NCBI GenBank assembly: GCA_011389965.1
Contig: JAABTF010000015.1
Location: 1-48,794, forward strand
Source of the DNA: Halothiobacillus sp.
Lineage (GTDB): Bacteria; Pseudomonadota; Gammaproteobacteria; Halothiobacillales; Halothiobacillaceae
Reading direction: 5' to 3'
DNA length: 48,794 nucleotides
Below are positions 29,564 through 38,636 of the stretch, one piece after another. The notes beneath the pieces are model-generated. The model searched no databases. It saw nothing but the letters and a program-made list of their open reading frames with translations, and was not told the DNA's origin. A program made the translations under genes and the position numbers. Numbering within the stretch: the stretch's first letter is position 1; each line of letters opens with the position of its first letter.

Positions 29564-30784
29564 ATGCACCGGCATTCGACCCTTGGCCGGAACAGTCGCT
29601 CCCGGCTCATTCTGGTGTGGCTGTGCCTGCTGCTGTCGGGACCTGCCTCGGCCGCCGAGGTCGAGGAGAAAATCGAGTCCCAGCGCGAGGCGATCGAGGC
29701 GACCGAAGCACAGCGCGAGAGCGCCCGAGCGGAACTCGAGACCCATCGCGAGGCGATGGAACGGCTCGAACGACGGGTCCAAGCTCTAGGGCAAGAACGA
29801 GCCGCCCTGGAAGAGCGCCGGGATTCTCTTGATGCACAGGAGGCCAAGCTACGCCAGGGTCTTTCTGACCGGCAGGCCGAGCTTGAGCGCCGTCTACGGG
29901 CTGCCTACCCGCTGACCCGCGGCGGCGCGCTAAAAGCCCTGTTGGCCGAGGGCGACATCCTGCAGGCCCGGCGCGACTTCCATTACATCAAGCACCTGAT
30001 CGAACCCATCCAGCAAGCCCGGCTGGATCTGCAAAAGCAGCAAGCTGCCCTCGAACGCAACCACCAGGCCATCAGCGCAACCGCCCAGGCCCTCGATCAG
30101 GCCGGCGAGCAACTCGACCAACACCAAGAACAACTGGCGAAAAACCTGGCCCGTCAGGAGTCCCTGCTGGCCCGCCTGGGCGAGACGCTCGACCAGCAAC
30201 AGATGACCCTTCAGGCCCTCTTGCAGAAAAAGAAGCGCCTGGACCGCGAAGTGGCCGCGGCACGTGCGGAGGCACAGGCACAGGCACAGGCCGATGCCAA
30301 GGCACGCGCAGAACGGGCCCTGCAGGAAAAACGGACCTCGGCGTCCTCCGCTCCCGCCCGGACCGAAAGCCGCGTACCGGGTGCGCTCGCTTTATCCAGC
30401 GCCATCCCCATCGACGGCGTCATCGAACGCCACTACGGCGACTCGATTTCCAATGGGCAGTTACGCAACGAAGGCGTGATTTTCCGTGCCCAAGGCGGGC
30501 AACCGGTGCGTGCCATCGATACCGGCACCGTCGCCTTCGCCGGCACACTCAAGGGCTGGGGCAAGCTGGTGATGCTGCGGCATCGGGACGACTACCTGTC
30601 TCTATATGCCCACTGCCGCACGGTCAACGTGAACAAGGGTGACCGCGTGGAGACAGGCACCCAGGTATGCGAATCGGGCACCGTGGATGCCGATCGGCAC
30701 GGCCTTTACGTGGAAGTGCGCCGCGGCAGCCGCCCGATCGACCCCGGCCGCTGGCCGGCTTGGCAAAAGGCGGCCGGCAGCTGA
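29564..30784 (+). CDS. envC: Murein hydrolase activator EnvC
   Basis: Periplasmic activator of cell-division amidases. The 406-residue product has a signal peptide (ending near ASA in GPASAAEV), a long Gln/Glu/Arg-rich coiled coil (about 30-270) and a C-terminal LytM (M23-like) domain. The zinc ligands of active LytM enzymes are lost: NEGVIF replaces the HxxxD region and HGLYVEV replaces HxH, as in E. coli EnvC, so it activates rather than cuts. The start is uncertain; ATG 29564 is used, while TTG 29534 has a better upstream GGGGA. It precedes ctpA, as envC precedes related genes in many proteobacteria. Confidence 0.92.
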   Translation: MHRHSTLGRNSRSRLILVWLCLLLSGPASAAEVEEKIESQREAIEATEAQRESARAELETHREAMERLERRVQALGQERAALEERRDSLDAQEAKLRQGLSDRQAELERRLRAAYPLTRGGALKALLAEGDILQARRDFHYIKHLIEPIQQARLDLQKQQAALERNHQAISATAQALDQAGEQLDQHQEQLAKNLARQESLLARLGETLDQQQMTLQALLQKKKRLDREVAAARAEAQAQAQADAKARAERALQEKRTSASSAPARTESRVPGALALSSAIPIDGVIERHYGDSISNGQLRNEGVIFRAQGGQPVRAIDTGTVAFAGTLKGWGKLVMLRHRDDYLSLYAHCRTVNVNKGDRVETGTQVCESGTVDADRHGLYVEVRRGSRPIDPGRWPAWQKAAGS

Positions 30785-30818
30785 TGCCCATCCGGGCTCG
30801 CGAGTGCCAGATGGGCAT
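30784..30818 (+). other. Stem-loop after envC
   Basis: ATGCCCATC (30784-30792) and GATGGGCAT (30810-30818) are perfect 9-bp arms around 17 bases. No T-tract follows. A second small hairpin (GTGGC/GCCAC, 30836-30851) lies further on in the 205-base envC-ctpA gap. They may slow or end envC transcription or structure the ctpA leader. Confidence 0.45.
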
Positions 30819-30989
30819 GGCATAGTTGGGACTGCGTGGCATCGAGGCCACCGCTTGATTGTCGAATGGATATCCCCATTTTTGGATAGTTGCAAACAGA
30901 CGAAGCATGTGGCGTTGCGCCGCGACGCCCGCCACCTCTACCACTACCCTCAGGGGCCGATACGCCAAAACATGTCTAGAGAGAACACC

Positions 30990-32327
30990 ATGACCAACTG
31001 GATTCGCAAAGGCTCAAGCCTGGGCGTCGCCGCCTTCTTCGGTTTTGCCATCGCCATCGCGATCAATGCCGTCGCCGAGCAGCCGGCCAAAAACACGGTC
31101 GATGTCCCGCTCGAACAGCTGCGAACCTATTCCGACGTGCTCGATCAGGTACGTTCGGATTATGTCGATGACATCAGCGAAAGCGAACTGATCGAAAACT
31201 CGATCCGCGGCATGATTTCCGAGCTCGATCCGCACTCGAGCTATCTTGACCAGGAAGAATTCAAGAGCCTGCGCGAATCCACCTCGGGCGAGTTCGGCGG
31301 ACTGGGTATCCAGGTGGGCATGAAGGACGGTGTGCTGACGGTCATCGCCCCTATCGATGATACCCCGGCCAAAAAGGCCGGCCTGGAATCGGGCGACAAG
31401 ATCATCCGCATCGACGGAGAGCTCACCCAGGACATGGACCTGGAAGAGGCCGTCAAGCAGATGCGCGGCAAGCCGGGAACCGACATCGATCTGACCATCG
31501 CCCGCCAAGGCGAGAAAAAACCGCTGGAATTCACCATCACCCGCGCAATCATCAAGACCGAATCGGTCCGGCATGAATTGCTTGAGAGCGGGATGGGGTA
31601 CCTCCGCATCTCGCAGTTCCAGTCCCGCACGGTCGAGCAGATGCACGACGCCCTCGGTGCACTGGTCGAAGAGAATGACGGCAAGCCACTCAAGGGGCTG
31701 GTGCTCGACCTGCGCAACAACCCCGGTGGCGTCCTGCAGGGTTCCGTGGAGATGGTCGACACCTTCCTCGAGGAAGGGCAGATCGTCTACACCAAGGGCC
31801 GGGTGGCCGACGCCAAGATGAGTTTCGAGGCCAGTCGCGGCGACAAGCTCGATGGCGTGCCGATGGTGGTCTTGGTGAACGGCGGCTCGGCCTCGGCGTC
31901 CGAAATCGTCGCTGGCGCCCTGCAGGACAGCGGACGCGCCCTGGTGATCGGCGAACGGACCTTCGGCAAGGGGTCGGTCCAATCGATCATGCCATTGTCC
32001 AACGGCGGCGCGCTGCGCCTGACCACGGCGCGCTATTACACCCCCAGTGGCCGTTCGATCCAGGCCGAGGGCATCGAGCCCGACGTCAAGGTACATCAGC
32101 TCAAGGTCAGCGACATCGAGGAGGTCTTTTCCATCTCCGAGGCGAGCTTGGCGGGGCACCTGAGCAACGGCGATTCCGAGATGATGGACGTGATCAAGCC
32201 ATCGGAAAACGGCGATCAGGCAGAAAAGGACGATCAAGAGCCGCTGGCGGTGCGCGACTACCAGCTCTACGAGGCGCTCAACATGCTCAAGGGCATGGTG
32301 ATCGTCAGCAGGAACTCACGCCGCTAA
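30990..32327 (+). CDS. ctpA: S41 family C-terminal processing peptidase (CtpA)
   Basis: Periplasmic serine protease that trims or degrades envelope proteins, often peptidoglycan hydrolases. The 445-residue protein has an N-terminal signal or anchor (about 10-28), a PDZ domain (about 95-175) with GGLGIQVG, and the S41 catalytic domain with the Ser-Lys dyad S302 (GGSASASE) and K327 (FGKGSVQ), 25 residues apart as in known CTPs. The GVLQGSVEMVDTFL and YYTPSGRSIQ segments are intact. An acidic tail follows. ATG 30990 is chosen; another in-frame ATG at 30972 is possible. The pair envC-ctpA is common in proteobacteria. Confidence 0.95.
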   Translation: MTNWIRKGSSLGVAAFFGFAIAIAINAVAEQPAKNTVDVPLEQLRTYSDVLDQVRSDYVDDISESELIENSIRGMISELDPHSSYLDQEEFKSLRESTSGEFGGLGIQVGMKDGVLTVIAPIDDTPAKKAGLESGDKIIRIDGELTQDMDLEEAVKQMRGKPGTDIDLTIARQGEKKPLEFTITRAIIKTESVRHELLESGMGYLRISQFQSRTVEQMHDALGALVEENDGKPLKGLVLDLRNNPGGVLQGSVEMVDTFLEEGQIVYTKGRVADAKMSFEASRGDKLDGVPMVVLVNGGSASASEIVAGALQDSGRALVIGERTFGKGSVQSIMPLSNGGALRLTTARYYTPSGRSIQAEGIEPDVKVHQLKVSDIEEVFSISEASLAGHLSNGDSEMMDVIKPSENGDQAEKDDQEPLAVRDYQLYEALNMLKGMVIVSRNSRR

Positions 32328-32382
32328 CTCGACTGCGGCCGGTTGCCGGCCCGAGCGGACAGACGAGGAGGAATTGAAGAAC

Positions 32383-32937
32383 ATGGCAAGCAAGGTACTG
32401 ATTCTTCTGGCGCCCGGTTTCGAAGACCTGGAGGCGGTCGCCACCATCGACATTCTGCGACGGGCCAATATCCAGGTGCTCGTGGCCTCTCTGCACGACG
32501 ACAAGGTTACCGGTTCGCGAGGCACCACGGTGGCGCTAGACACCAACCTGACCCTGCTCGACAGCGAGGCGGTCTATGACGCCATCGTCCTGCCGGGCGG
32601 CCAGCCCGGCGCGAACAACCTGGCCGCCGATAAGCGCGTACTCAAGCGTTTGCAGGATCAATCGGTCGCCAACCGGTTGATCGGCGCCATCTGCGCCGCG
32701 CCCAAGGTGCTGGCTGCAGCGGACCTGCTCAAGGGACGCCGGCTCACGCACTTCCCCGGCGCGCTGACCGAGGCAGAGGCCCAGGGCGCCGAGATAGTCG
32801 ACGAGGCCGTGGTAGTGGATGGCAACCTCGTCACCGCGCGGGGCCCGGGCGTGGCCATCGACTTTGCCTTGGCACTGGTCGAGCAGCTCACCGACCGCGA
32901 GACTCGCGACGCCGTCGAGGCCAAGCTGGCCCGCTGA
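32383..32937 (+). CDS. yajL: DJ-1/PfpI family protein (YajL-like)
   Basis: Member of the DJ-1 superfamily with a reactive cysteine; proposed to act as a protein deglycase or oxidative-stress chaperone, though activity is debated. The 184-residue sequence has E14 in PGFEDLEAV and the nucleophile C104 in GAICAAPKVLA, the usual pair, plus the RLTHFPG segment. AGGAGG lies 11 bases upstream of the ATG at 32383; an in-frame TTG at 32374 is too close to it. It starts 55 bases after ctpA and may be co-transcribed. Confidence 0.93.
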   Translation: MASKVLILLAPGFEDLEAVATIDILRRANIQVLVASLHDDKVTGSRGTTVALDTNLTLLDSEAVYDAIVLPGGQPGANNLAADKRVLKRLQDQSVANRLIGAICAAPKVLAAADLLKGRRLTHFPGALTEAEAQGAEIVDEAVVVDGNLVTARGPGVAIDFALALVEQLTDRETRDAVEAKLAR

Positions 32938-33114
32938 GCCGTAGCGAGGTCCCGCCAAACCCGCGCCTGACCCAGGGAAACTCTTCACGAATACCATACC
33001 GCTCTGCGTGCCTTGGGCCGGGCAGATGCAAGACGTTCGTCCGCTGCGGAAGAGTCATTCTCTCTCCAAAGACGACAACGCAGCAGATGCCCGGCTAAAG
33101 GCGCGCCCTGCGGA

Positions 33115-33210
33115 GCTTGGCGAGCCGTCCGTGCTCGGTGTTGCGCCGTCTTGACGTGGCCGCCGGCACGCCGGCGACGACGCGCCTTGATCACGAACGG
33201 CTCGCCAGGC
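33115..33210. repeat. Long inverted repeat in the yajL-yigZ gap
   Basis: Nineteen-base arms at 33115-33133 and 33192-33210 are reverse complements except for one mismatch and one G-T position (core TGGCGAGCCGTCCGTG / CACGAACGGCTCGCCA). The 58-base centre holds a further hairpin (CGCCGG/CCGGCG). The whole 343-base gap between 32938 and 33280 has no convincing gene: short open frames exist on both strands, but they are Arg-rich and lack family similarity. Confidence 0.6.
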
Positions 33211-33280
33211 CAGAGTGGCATGTCATTCGGGCAGAGTTTCCCTTTGCAGGCGTTTCACGTTGCAAGCCGCGAGTCAGCAT

Positions 33281-33901
33281 TTGAGTCCACGCGATTCCTT
33301 CTTCACTCCCGCCGAGACCCTCGAACGTGAACTCGAGGTCAAGAAAAGCCGCTTCATCGCCCGGGCCGGCCTGGTCCGCGATCGCGAGGAGGCACTAGCC
33401 TTCGTCGAATCGGGCCGCGCCGACCACCCGGACGCGCGGCATCACTGCTGGGGGTACCTGGTCGGTAATCCGTCCACCGCCGCCTCGGCAGCCATGAGCG
33501 ACGACGGCGAACCCAGCGGCACCGCCGGCAAGCCCATCCTCAACGTGATCCAGCACAAGGGCATCGGGGATGTCATCGTGGTGGTCACTCGCTATTTCGG
33601 CGGCATCAAGCTCGGGGCCGGCGGGCTGGTACGAGCCTACTCCGGCGCCACCCAAAAGGTCCTCGCCGACCTCGCCCTGACCGAACACCGCCCTCGTCGG
33701 ATTCATCCCCTGTGTTTCGATTTCTCCCGGGAGCAGCCGCTGCGCCACTGGGCCGAACAGCACGACGCCCGCTTGCTGGACGTGGAATACGGCCCGCAGG
33801 TCTCTGCACGACTGTCCGTTCCCCTCGAATACGAAGACGAGCTGCAGGCCTTTCTCGGCGCCCAGAACATTGCCCGACTGGGCGAACCCGAACCCCGATA
33901 A
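33281..33901 (+). CDS. yigZ: YigZ/IMPACT family protein
   Basis: A 206-residue protein of the UPF0029 (IMPACT) family, of uncertain function and sometimes linked to translation or to the proline peptidase gene in E. coli. Hallmarks are EVKKSRFIA, HPDARHHCWGY, SDDGEPSGTAGKPIL and RYFGGIKLGAGGLVRAY, followed by a C-terminal ferredoxin-like DUF1949 domain. The start is unclear: TTG 33281 gives the expected N terminus, while GTG 33215 would add 22 residues without family similarity; neither has a good ribosome-binding site. It is followed by a terminator. Confidence 0.9.
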   Translation: MSPRDSFFTPAETLERELEVKKSRFIARAGLVRDREEALAFVESGRADHPDARHHCWGYLVGNPSTAASAAMSDDGEPSGTAGKPILNVIQHKGIGDVIVVVTRYFGGIKLGAGGLVRAYSGATQKVLADLALTEHRPRRIHPLCFDFSREQPLRHWAEQHDARLLDVEYGPQVSARLSVPLEYEDELQAFLGAQNIARLGEPEPR

Positions 33902-33931
33902 CCCGTCCCGTCATCACCCCGGACACGAAAA

Positions 33932-33955
33932 AGGCCCGGACTTGCGTCCGGGCCT
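33932..33955. terminator. Bidirectional terminator between yigZ and amtB
   Basis: AGGCCCGGAC (33932-33941) and GTCCGGGCCT (33946-33955) form a perfect 10-bp stem with a 4-base loop. On the minus strand five T follow (serving amtB); on the plus strand TTTT comes after a short GC gap (serving yigZ). Confidence 0.82.
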
Positions 33956-34000
33956 GCTGGTTTTAGGCACACCCTTTGGGTGCACCGTTCGGGCCGAGAG

Positions 34001-35245
34001 TTACTTGTTGGTGAACTCGGGGTAGGCTTCCATGCCGCATTCGACCGAGTCAACGCCTTCCTCTTCCTGCTCCTCGCTGATGCGCAGTCCCATGACCGCC
34101 TTGAGGATCAGCCAGATGATCAGGCTGGCGACGAAGACGAAGCCACCGATCAGCGCCAGGCCGGCGAGCTGGCCGCCCAGGGTTGCGCTGTCGTTGGACA
34201 GCAACACCGCGAGCACGCCCCAGATCCCGGCGACGCCGTGGACCGACAGGGCACCGACCGGATCGTCGATCTTGATCTTCTCGAAGCCGAGGATGGAGAA
34301 GACCACGATCACGCCGCCGATCGCACCGATGAAGGTGGCCAGCAGGGCGGACGGCGACGCCGGATCCGCGGTGATCGCGACCAGGCCAGCCAGGGCGCCA
34401 TTGAGGACCATGGTCAGGTCGACCTTGCCGAAGGTGAGCTTGGAAACGATCATCGCGGCGATCACACCACCGGCAGCGGCGAGGTTGGTGTTGGTGAACA
34501 CCTGGGCGACGGCGTTGGCCGAACCAACATCGGATACTTTCAGTTCCGAACCGCCGTTGAAGCCGAACCAGCCAAGCCACAGGATAAACGTGCCCAGGGT
34601 GGCCAGCGGCAGGTTGGCACCCGGCAGGGCGTTGACCTGGCCATTCGGGCCGAACTTGCCCTTACGCGGACCGAGCAGCAGAACACCTGCCAAGGCGGCG
34701 ACCGCACCGGCGAAGTGGACGATGCCCGAGCCGGCGTAGTCGGAATAACCCAACTCGCTCAGGATGCCGCCACCCCAGCTCCAGTAGCCCTGGATCGGGT
34801 AGATCAGGCCAGTGAGCACCACGGTGAAGGCAAGGAAGGCCCACAGCTTCATCCGCTCGGCGACCACGCCGGAAACAATCGACATGGCGGTGGCCACGAA
34901 CACGACCTGGAAGAAGAAGTCGGCCATGTTGGAGTAGTAGATGTCACCACCACTCGCCACGACTTCAGCCGCCGTGTTATCCGCGCCCAGGAAGAAGCTC
35001 AGGCCCGGGATAATGCTGGAGACGCCGTCGCTGTACATGATGTTGTAGCCCACCACCATGTACATGATGCAGGCGATCGAGAACAGCGCGATGTTCTTGG
35101 TCAGGATCTCAACGGTGCTCTTGTTGCGCACCAGCCCTGCCTCGAGCATGGTGAAGCCCGCCGCCATCCACATGACGAAGGCACCGGCGATCAGGAAATA
35201 GAACGTATCGAGGGCATAGCCCAGTTCGATGACTTGAGTTTCCAC
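34001..35245 (-). CDS. amtB: Ammonium transporter AmtB
   Basis: Trimeric inner-membrane channel for ammonium. The 414-residue protein has about eleven membrane segments; the pore histidines lie in SGIVHFAGA and SVHGVAGIWG. The cytoplasmic C-terminal region GLRISEEQEEEG and DSVECGMEAYPEF is the conserved GlnK-binding tail. The start is GTG 35245, with GGAGG at about 8 bases; there is no cleavable signal peptide like that of E. coli AmtB. It follows glnK by 15 bases, the classic glnK-amtB pair, so the PII protein can block it when nitrogen is ample. Confidence 0.97.
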   Translation of the reverse strand: METQVIELGYALDTFYFLIAGAFVMWMAAGFTMLEAGLVRNKSTVEILTKNIALFSIACIMYMVVGYNIMYSDGVSSIIPGLSFFLGADNTAAEVVASGGDIYYSNMADFFFQVVFVATAMSIVSGVVAERMKLWAFLAFTVVLTGLIYPIQGYWSWGGGILSELGYSDYAGSGIVHFAGAVAALAGVLLLGPRKGKFGPNGQVNALPGANLPLATLGTFILWLGWFGFNGGSELKVSDVGSANAVAQVFTNTNLAAAGGVIAAMIVSKLTFGKVDLTMVLNGALAGLVAITADPASPSALLATFIGAIGGVIVVFSILGFEKIKIDDPVGALSVHGVAGIWGVLAVLLSNDSATLGGQLAGLALIGGFVFVASLIIWLILKAVMGLRISEEQEEEGVDSVECGMEAYPEFTNK

Positions 35246-35260
35246 GGTGAAATCCTCCGT

Positions 35261-35608
<348 letters not shown>

Positions 35609-35618
35609 CTAGGTGACA

Positions 35619-35637
35619 GACCGGCTAACGGCCGGTC
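35619..35637 (-). other. Stem-loop in the glnK leader
   Basis: GACCGGC (35619-35625) and GCCGGTC (35631-35637) pair around 5 bases in the 62-base gap between the porin stop codon and glnK. No T-tract follows, so it may be an RNA processing or stability element that separates porin and glnK-amtB levels. Confidence 0.4.
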
Positions 35638-35661
35638 CATGAACCGGTGACTCGGATGTCC

Positions 35662-36396
35662 TTAGAAGCTCTTGGACCAGCCGACCCAGACCTTGAGGTC
35701 GTCGACGTTATCGGCACCGCCGACTGAGTCTTCGGCCGCTTCGGCCAGTTCCAAGTTCAGGTTGAACGAACCGAAATCACCCGCGTCCTTCGACAGGGAT
35801 GCAGTCCAGTGGTCATAATCCAGGTCATACACACCGCTGCCATCACTTTTGGCGTCACCATCATCGTCGAAGGTGTAGTAGCCATAATAGAGGCTGCCGG
35901 TGTAACCGGAATCGCCAAACGGCACGTCAACACCGGCGTAGTAGTACAGGTCCCCTTCGGTGTAACCGCCTTCATCGGCTTGCGAGTTGGCGGTATAGGC
36001 CAGGCCAGCAGTGAAGTAGCTGTAGGTCAGGGAGCCATACACTTCTCCGTAGTCGAAATCATCGGTCGAATCCGGGTAGGCGAAGTAGACGTAACCAACG
36101 TCGTAGCCGAGGTCACCGACGCTGCCACCATAGCCGGCGTACAGATCGAGCTCGTAGGACGGGTCGTTGCCACCGAGGGTGGATGCCCAAGTGCCGGCGT
36201 AGAAACCAGACTCGTGCGCGTAGTCGACGCCACCCTGTACGGCAGCTTGATCATCACTAAGCGTGCCGCCACGGAAGTAGTAATTACTGACCACACCGAT
36301 ATTGGCCGACACCTCGGCGGCGGCAATGGACGGCATGGTCAGGGCCGACAAGCTGAAAGCCGAGGCGATGCTGGTTGCGATAAGGGTCTTTTTCAT
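35662..36396 (-). CDS. TorF/TIGR02001-type putative outer-membrane porin
   Basis: A 244-residue exported protein with a signal peptide (MKKTLIATSIASAFSLSALT then SIAAAEV, cut near AAA-E) and a short beta barrel rich in Tyr, Gly and Asp, ending in Phe (GWSKSF) as outer-membrane barrels do. The opening NIGVVSNYYFRGGTLSDD matches the TIGR02001/TorF family, often found beside glnK-amtB. Its acidic composition and strand alternation differ from its neighbours. A near-consensus sigma-54 promoter lies 45 bases upstream, and GGAG precedes the ATG. What it lets through (ammonium, urea or amino acids) is not known. Confidence 0.85.
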   Translation of the reverse strand: MKKTLIATSIASAFSLSALTMPSIAAAEVSANIGVVSNYYFRGGTLSDDQAAVQGGVDYAHESGFYAGTWASTLGGNDPSYELDLYAGYGGSVGDLGYDVGYVYFAYPDSTDDFDYGEVYGSLTYSYFTAGLAYTANSQADEGGYTEGDLYYYAGVDVPFGDSGYTGSLYYGYYTFDDDGDAKSDGSGVYDLDYDHWTASLSKDAGDFGSFNLNLELAEAAEDSVGGADNVDDLKVWVGWSKSF

Positions 36397-36440
36397 GATC
36401 TGTGCTCCACAATTGAACGTTCGGGTTCGCCCCCTGTATT

Positions 36441-36456
36441 GCATCCGGCGTGCCAT
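36441..36456 (-). promoter_or_regulatory. Sigma-54 (-24/-12) promoter of porin-glnK-amtB
   Basis: On the minus strand TGGCACGCCGGATGCA matches the sigma-54 consensus TGGCACG-N4-TTGCA at every fixed base except one (A for the first T of TTGC), with GG and GC at the required 10-base spacing. It is 45 bases before the porin start codon. Confidence 0.8.
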
Positions 36457-36563
36457 GTTGTGTTTGCTGCGTTTTAACAACCACTTAGATGCCCTTTTCG
36501 GCCAGGTGTAGCAACGCAGGAAATGCCCTCGTCCCCATATTGGGGCCCGCTTTTCGCCCCACC

Positions 36564-36578
36564 GCACTTATTTGGTGC
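36564..36578. promoter_or_regulatory. NtrC-like enhancer site
   Basis: GCAC-N7-GTGC (GCACTTATTTGGTGC) with a right half of TTTGGTGCA closely resembles the NtrC consensus TGCACC-N5-GGTGCA. It is 108 bases upstream of the -24 element, the usual enhancer distance. A second weaker half-site (GCGGTGC) lies near 36629. Confidence 0.65.
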
Positions 36579-36762
36579 AGTCTGCTGCCGTCGCTCCGCA
36601 TAACCGGCCCGAAGTGGCATGGGGGGCAAAGCGGTGCTTTTTAACCTGACCGTATTTGCATCCGGCCGGGCTATCCCCAACAATCGGGTGTTCATGGAGC
36701 CCGAACGGGCTCGAACGCCCGGGCCCGCCCGGTTCGACGGTGAGCCAGACCGAGGTAACGAG

Positions 36763-37047
36763 ATGTCCATCACCCACACGATCGAAGAGATCTCCCAGCG
36801 CATCGAGCAGGCCATGCCCGAAGGCATGCGCGAGGGCAAGCAGGAATTCGAGAAGGCCGTGCGCCAGGCGGTCAGCAACGGCTTTTCGCGCATGGACCTG
36901 GTGACGCGCGAGGAATTCGACGTCCAGACCCAGGTCCTGGCGCGCACCCGCGCCAAACTCGAGATCCTGGAGCAGCGGGTCGCCGACATGGAAGCGCGGC
37001 GTGACGGCCGCCCGCCCGAGTCGGAAGAAGGCGACCTAGCCAGCTGA
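36763..37047 (+). CDS. ubiK: Ubiquinone biosynthesis accessory factor UbiK
   Basis: Small protein (YqiC/BMFP family) needed for efficient aerobic ubiquinone synthesis; it trimerises by coiled coil and binds the UbiJ/COQ9-like complex and membranes. The 94-residue sequence has an amphipathic N-terminal helix (THTIEEISQRIEQAMPEG) and a coiled coil with LVTREEFDVQTQVLARTRAKL (about 46-66) continuing to VADMEAR. GAGG lies 8 bases upstream of the ATG at 36763. It precedes comM by 68 bases, the arrangement seen in several gammaproteobacteria. Confidence 0.92.
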   Translation: MSITHTIEEISQRIEQAMPEGMREGKQEFEKAVRQAVSNGFSRMDLVTREEFDVQTQVLARTRAKLEILEQRVADMEARRDGRPPESEEGDLAS

Positions 37048-37115
37048 TCCGACCTTCGCCTGCGCCGGGCATGGATGCCCGGCCAACAATCCCGTGACCA
37101 TCGAGGCATACGGAC

Positions 37116-38618
37116 ATGCCGATCGCCAAGATTCATAGCCGTGCCCTGCTGGGCATCGACGCCCCGCTGGTAACCGTCGAGGCCCATGTGGCCCCGGGCC
37201 TGCCCGCCTTCACGCTGGTGGGTCTACCCGAAACCGCCGTGCGCGAGTCCCGCGATCGCGTGCGCGCGGCCATCCTCTCCTCGGGCTTTGAATTCCCACC
37301 GCGGCGCCTGACCGTCAACCTCGCTCCGGCCGACCTGCCCAAGGAAAGCGCTCGATTCGACCTGGCCATCGCCGCGGCCATACTCGCCGCCACGGGCCAG
37401 TTGCCCGCCACGGCACAGGACCGCCTCGGCCAAATCGAGTGCCTGGGCGAGCTATCACTCGATGGCGGCATCCGCTCGATTCGCGGCGCCCTGTCTGCGG
37501 CACGGGCGGCCCGGGATGCCGGACGATGTCTGATCCTGCCCGAGGAAGGTCGCCACGAGGCGCAACTGATTCCCCGCGTGCGTGGCTACACGGTCGACCA
37601 TTTGTCCCAGCTGGTGGGTTTTCTCGCCGACGAACGCGAGTTGCAGGCACTGGAACATGTCGCGCCGCCCCCGATCGATCCCGCAGCCGACGGCGACCTG
37701 GCCGACGTGCGCGGCCAGGCGCGTGCCAAGCGGGCCTTGGCGATCGCTGCCGCCGGCGGACACAACCTGTTGCTGATCGGCCCTCCCGGGGCGGGCAAGA
37801 GCATGCTGGCCCAGCGACTGGCCGGCATTCTGCCGCCGATGACCGAGTCAGAGGCCCTGGCCGCCGCTGAGGTGGCGGCCGTCACGCCTGCGGGCTTCGA
37901 GCCGCGGCTTTTTGGCCAACGGCCGTTTCGCAGTCCGCACCATTCGGCCTCGGCCGTCGCCCTGATCGGCGGCGGATCACAGCCCGGGCCCGGCGAAATC
38001 TCGCTGGCGCACCACGGCACCCTGTTTCTCGACGAGCTGCCGGAATTCGATCGACGCGTGCTCGAGGCGCTGCGCGAACCGATGGAATCCGGCGAGGTGG
38101 TCATTTCCCGCGCCGCCCGCCAGGCCACCTTCCCCGCGCGCTTCCAGCTGGTCGCCGCCATGAACCCCTCTCCGCAGGGCACCGAAATACACTCGCGGGC
38201 CGCCCAGCGCTATCGCGCCAAGATATCCGGCCCGCTGCTCGACCGCATCGATATCCATCTGGAGGTGCCGCGGGTGCCGGCAACCGACCTGGATACCCGC
38301 AGCCCCGACAGCGAGGACAGTGCCACTATCCGTGAGCGGGTGATGGCCGCGCGCCGGCGCATGCTGGCCCGCCAGGGGGTGGTCAATGGCGTACTGGATG
38401 TGCGCGGGGTGGCCGAGCAGGTCACGCTGGGCCCGGCCGAGCGCCAATTGCTCAATCAGGCGATCGAGAAACTGGGGCTATCCGGGCGGGCGCGGGAACG
38501 CATACTCAAGCTGGCGCGCAGCATCGCCGACTACGACGACCGCGACGAGATCGATGCCAGCGTGCTGGGCGAGGCGATCGGCTATCGCAACATGGAGCGC
38601 TGGTTTGCGGCCCCCTGA
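37116..38618 (+). CDS. comM: Competence-related AAA+ protein ComM (YifB, magnesium chelatase-like)
   Basis: Branch-migration helicase that extends heteroduplex during natural transformation; widespread even in bacteria not known to be competent. The 500-residue protein has an N-terminal Lon-like domain (SRALLGIDAPLVTVEAHV, GLPAFTLVGLPETAVRES), the AAA+ core with Walker A GPPGAGKS (222-229), Walker B LFLDELPEF and the NPSPQG sensor segment, then a Mg-chelatase C-terminal domain. Nothing is missing. It ends 18 bases before the convergent cmoB with no terminator between. Confidence 0.95.
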   Translation: MPIAKIHSRALLGIDAPLVTVEAHVAPGLPAFTLVGLPETAVRESRDRVRAAILSSGFEFPPRRLTVNLAPADLPKESARFDLAIAAAILAATGQLPATAQDRLGQIECLGELSLDGGIRSIRGALSAARAARDAGRCLILPEEGRHEAQLIPRVRGYTVDHLSQLVGFLADERELQALEHVAPPPIDPAADGDLADVRGQARAKRALAIAAAGGHNLLLIGPPGAGKSMLAQRLAGILPPMTESEALAAAEVAAVTPAGFEPRLFGQRPFRSPHHSASAVALIGGGSQPGPGEISLAHHGTLFLDELPEFDRRVLEALREPMESGEVVISRAARQATFPARFQLVAAMNPSPQGTEIHSRAAQRYRAKISGPLLDRIDIHLEVPRVPATDLDTRSPDSEDSATIRERVMAARRRMLARQGVVNGVLDVRGVAEQVTLGPAERQLLNQAIEKLGLSGRARERILKLARSIADYDDRDEIDASVLGEAIGYRNMERWFAAP

Positions 38619-38636
38619 GATTCCCTGAAGGGCGTC

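Larger units (their letters stand above)
36397..36762. other. 366-base divergent regulatory region between porin and ubiK
   Basis: Besides the sigma-54 promoter and NtrC-like site it holds a 13-base palindrome CCCCATATTGGGG (36533-36545), and a hairpin GAGCCC/GGGCTC (36697-36712) near the ubiK side. No protein gene of recognised family is present. The promoter of ubiK should be here but no clear hexamers were picked out. Confidence 0.5.

Noticed and set aside
33252-33267. A second parS-like sequence (CGTTTCACGTTGCAAG)
   Set aside because: Only the left half matches the consensus; the right half has four of seven bases wrong.
32985-33330. Short open frames on both strands in the yajL-yigZ gap
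   Set aside because: Products are Arg- and Ala-rich without domain similarity, lack ribosome-binding sites and coincide with the inverted repeat.
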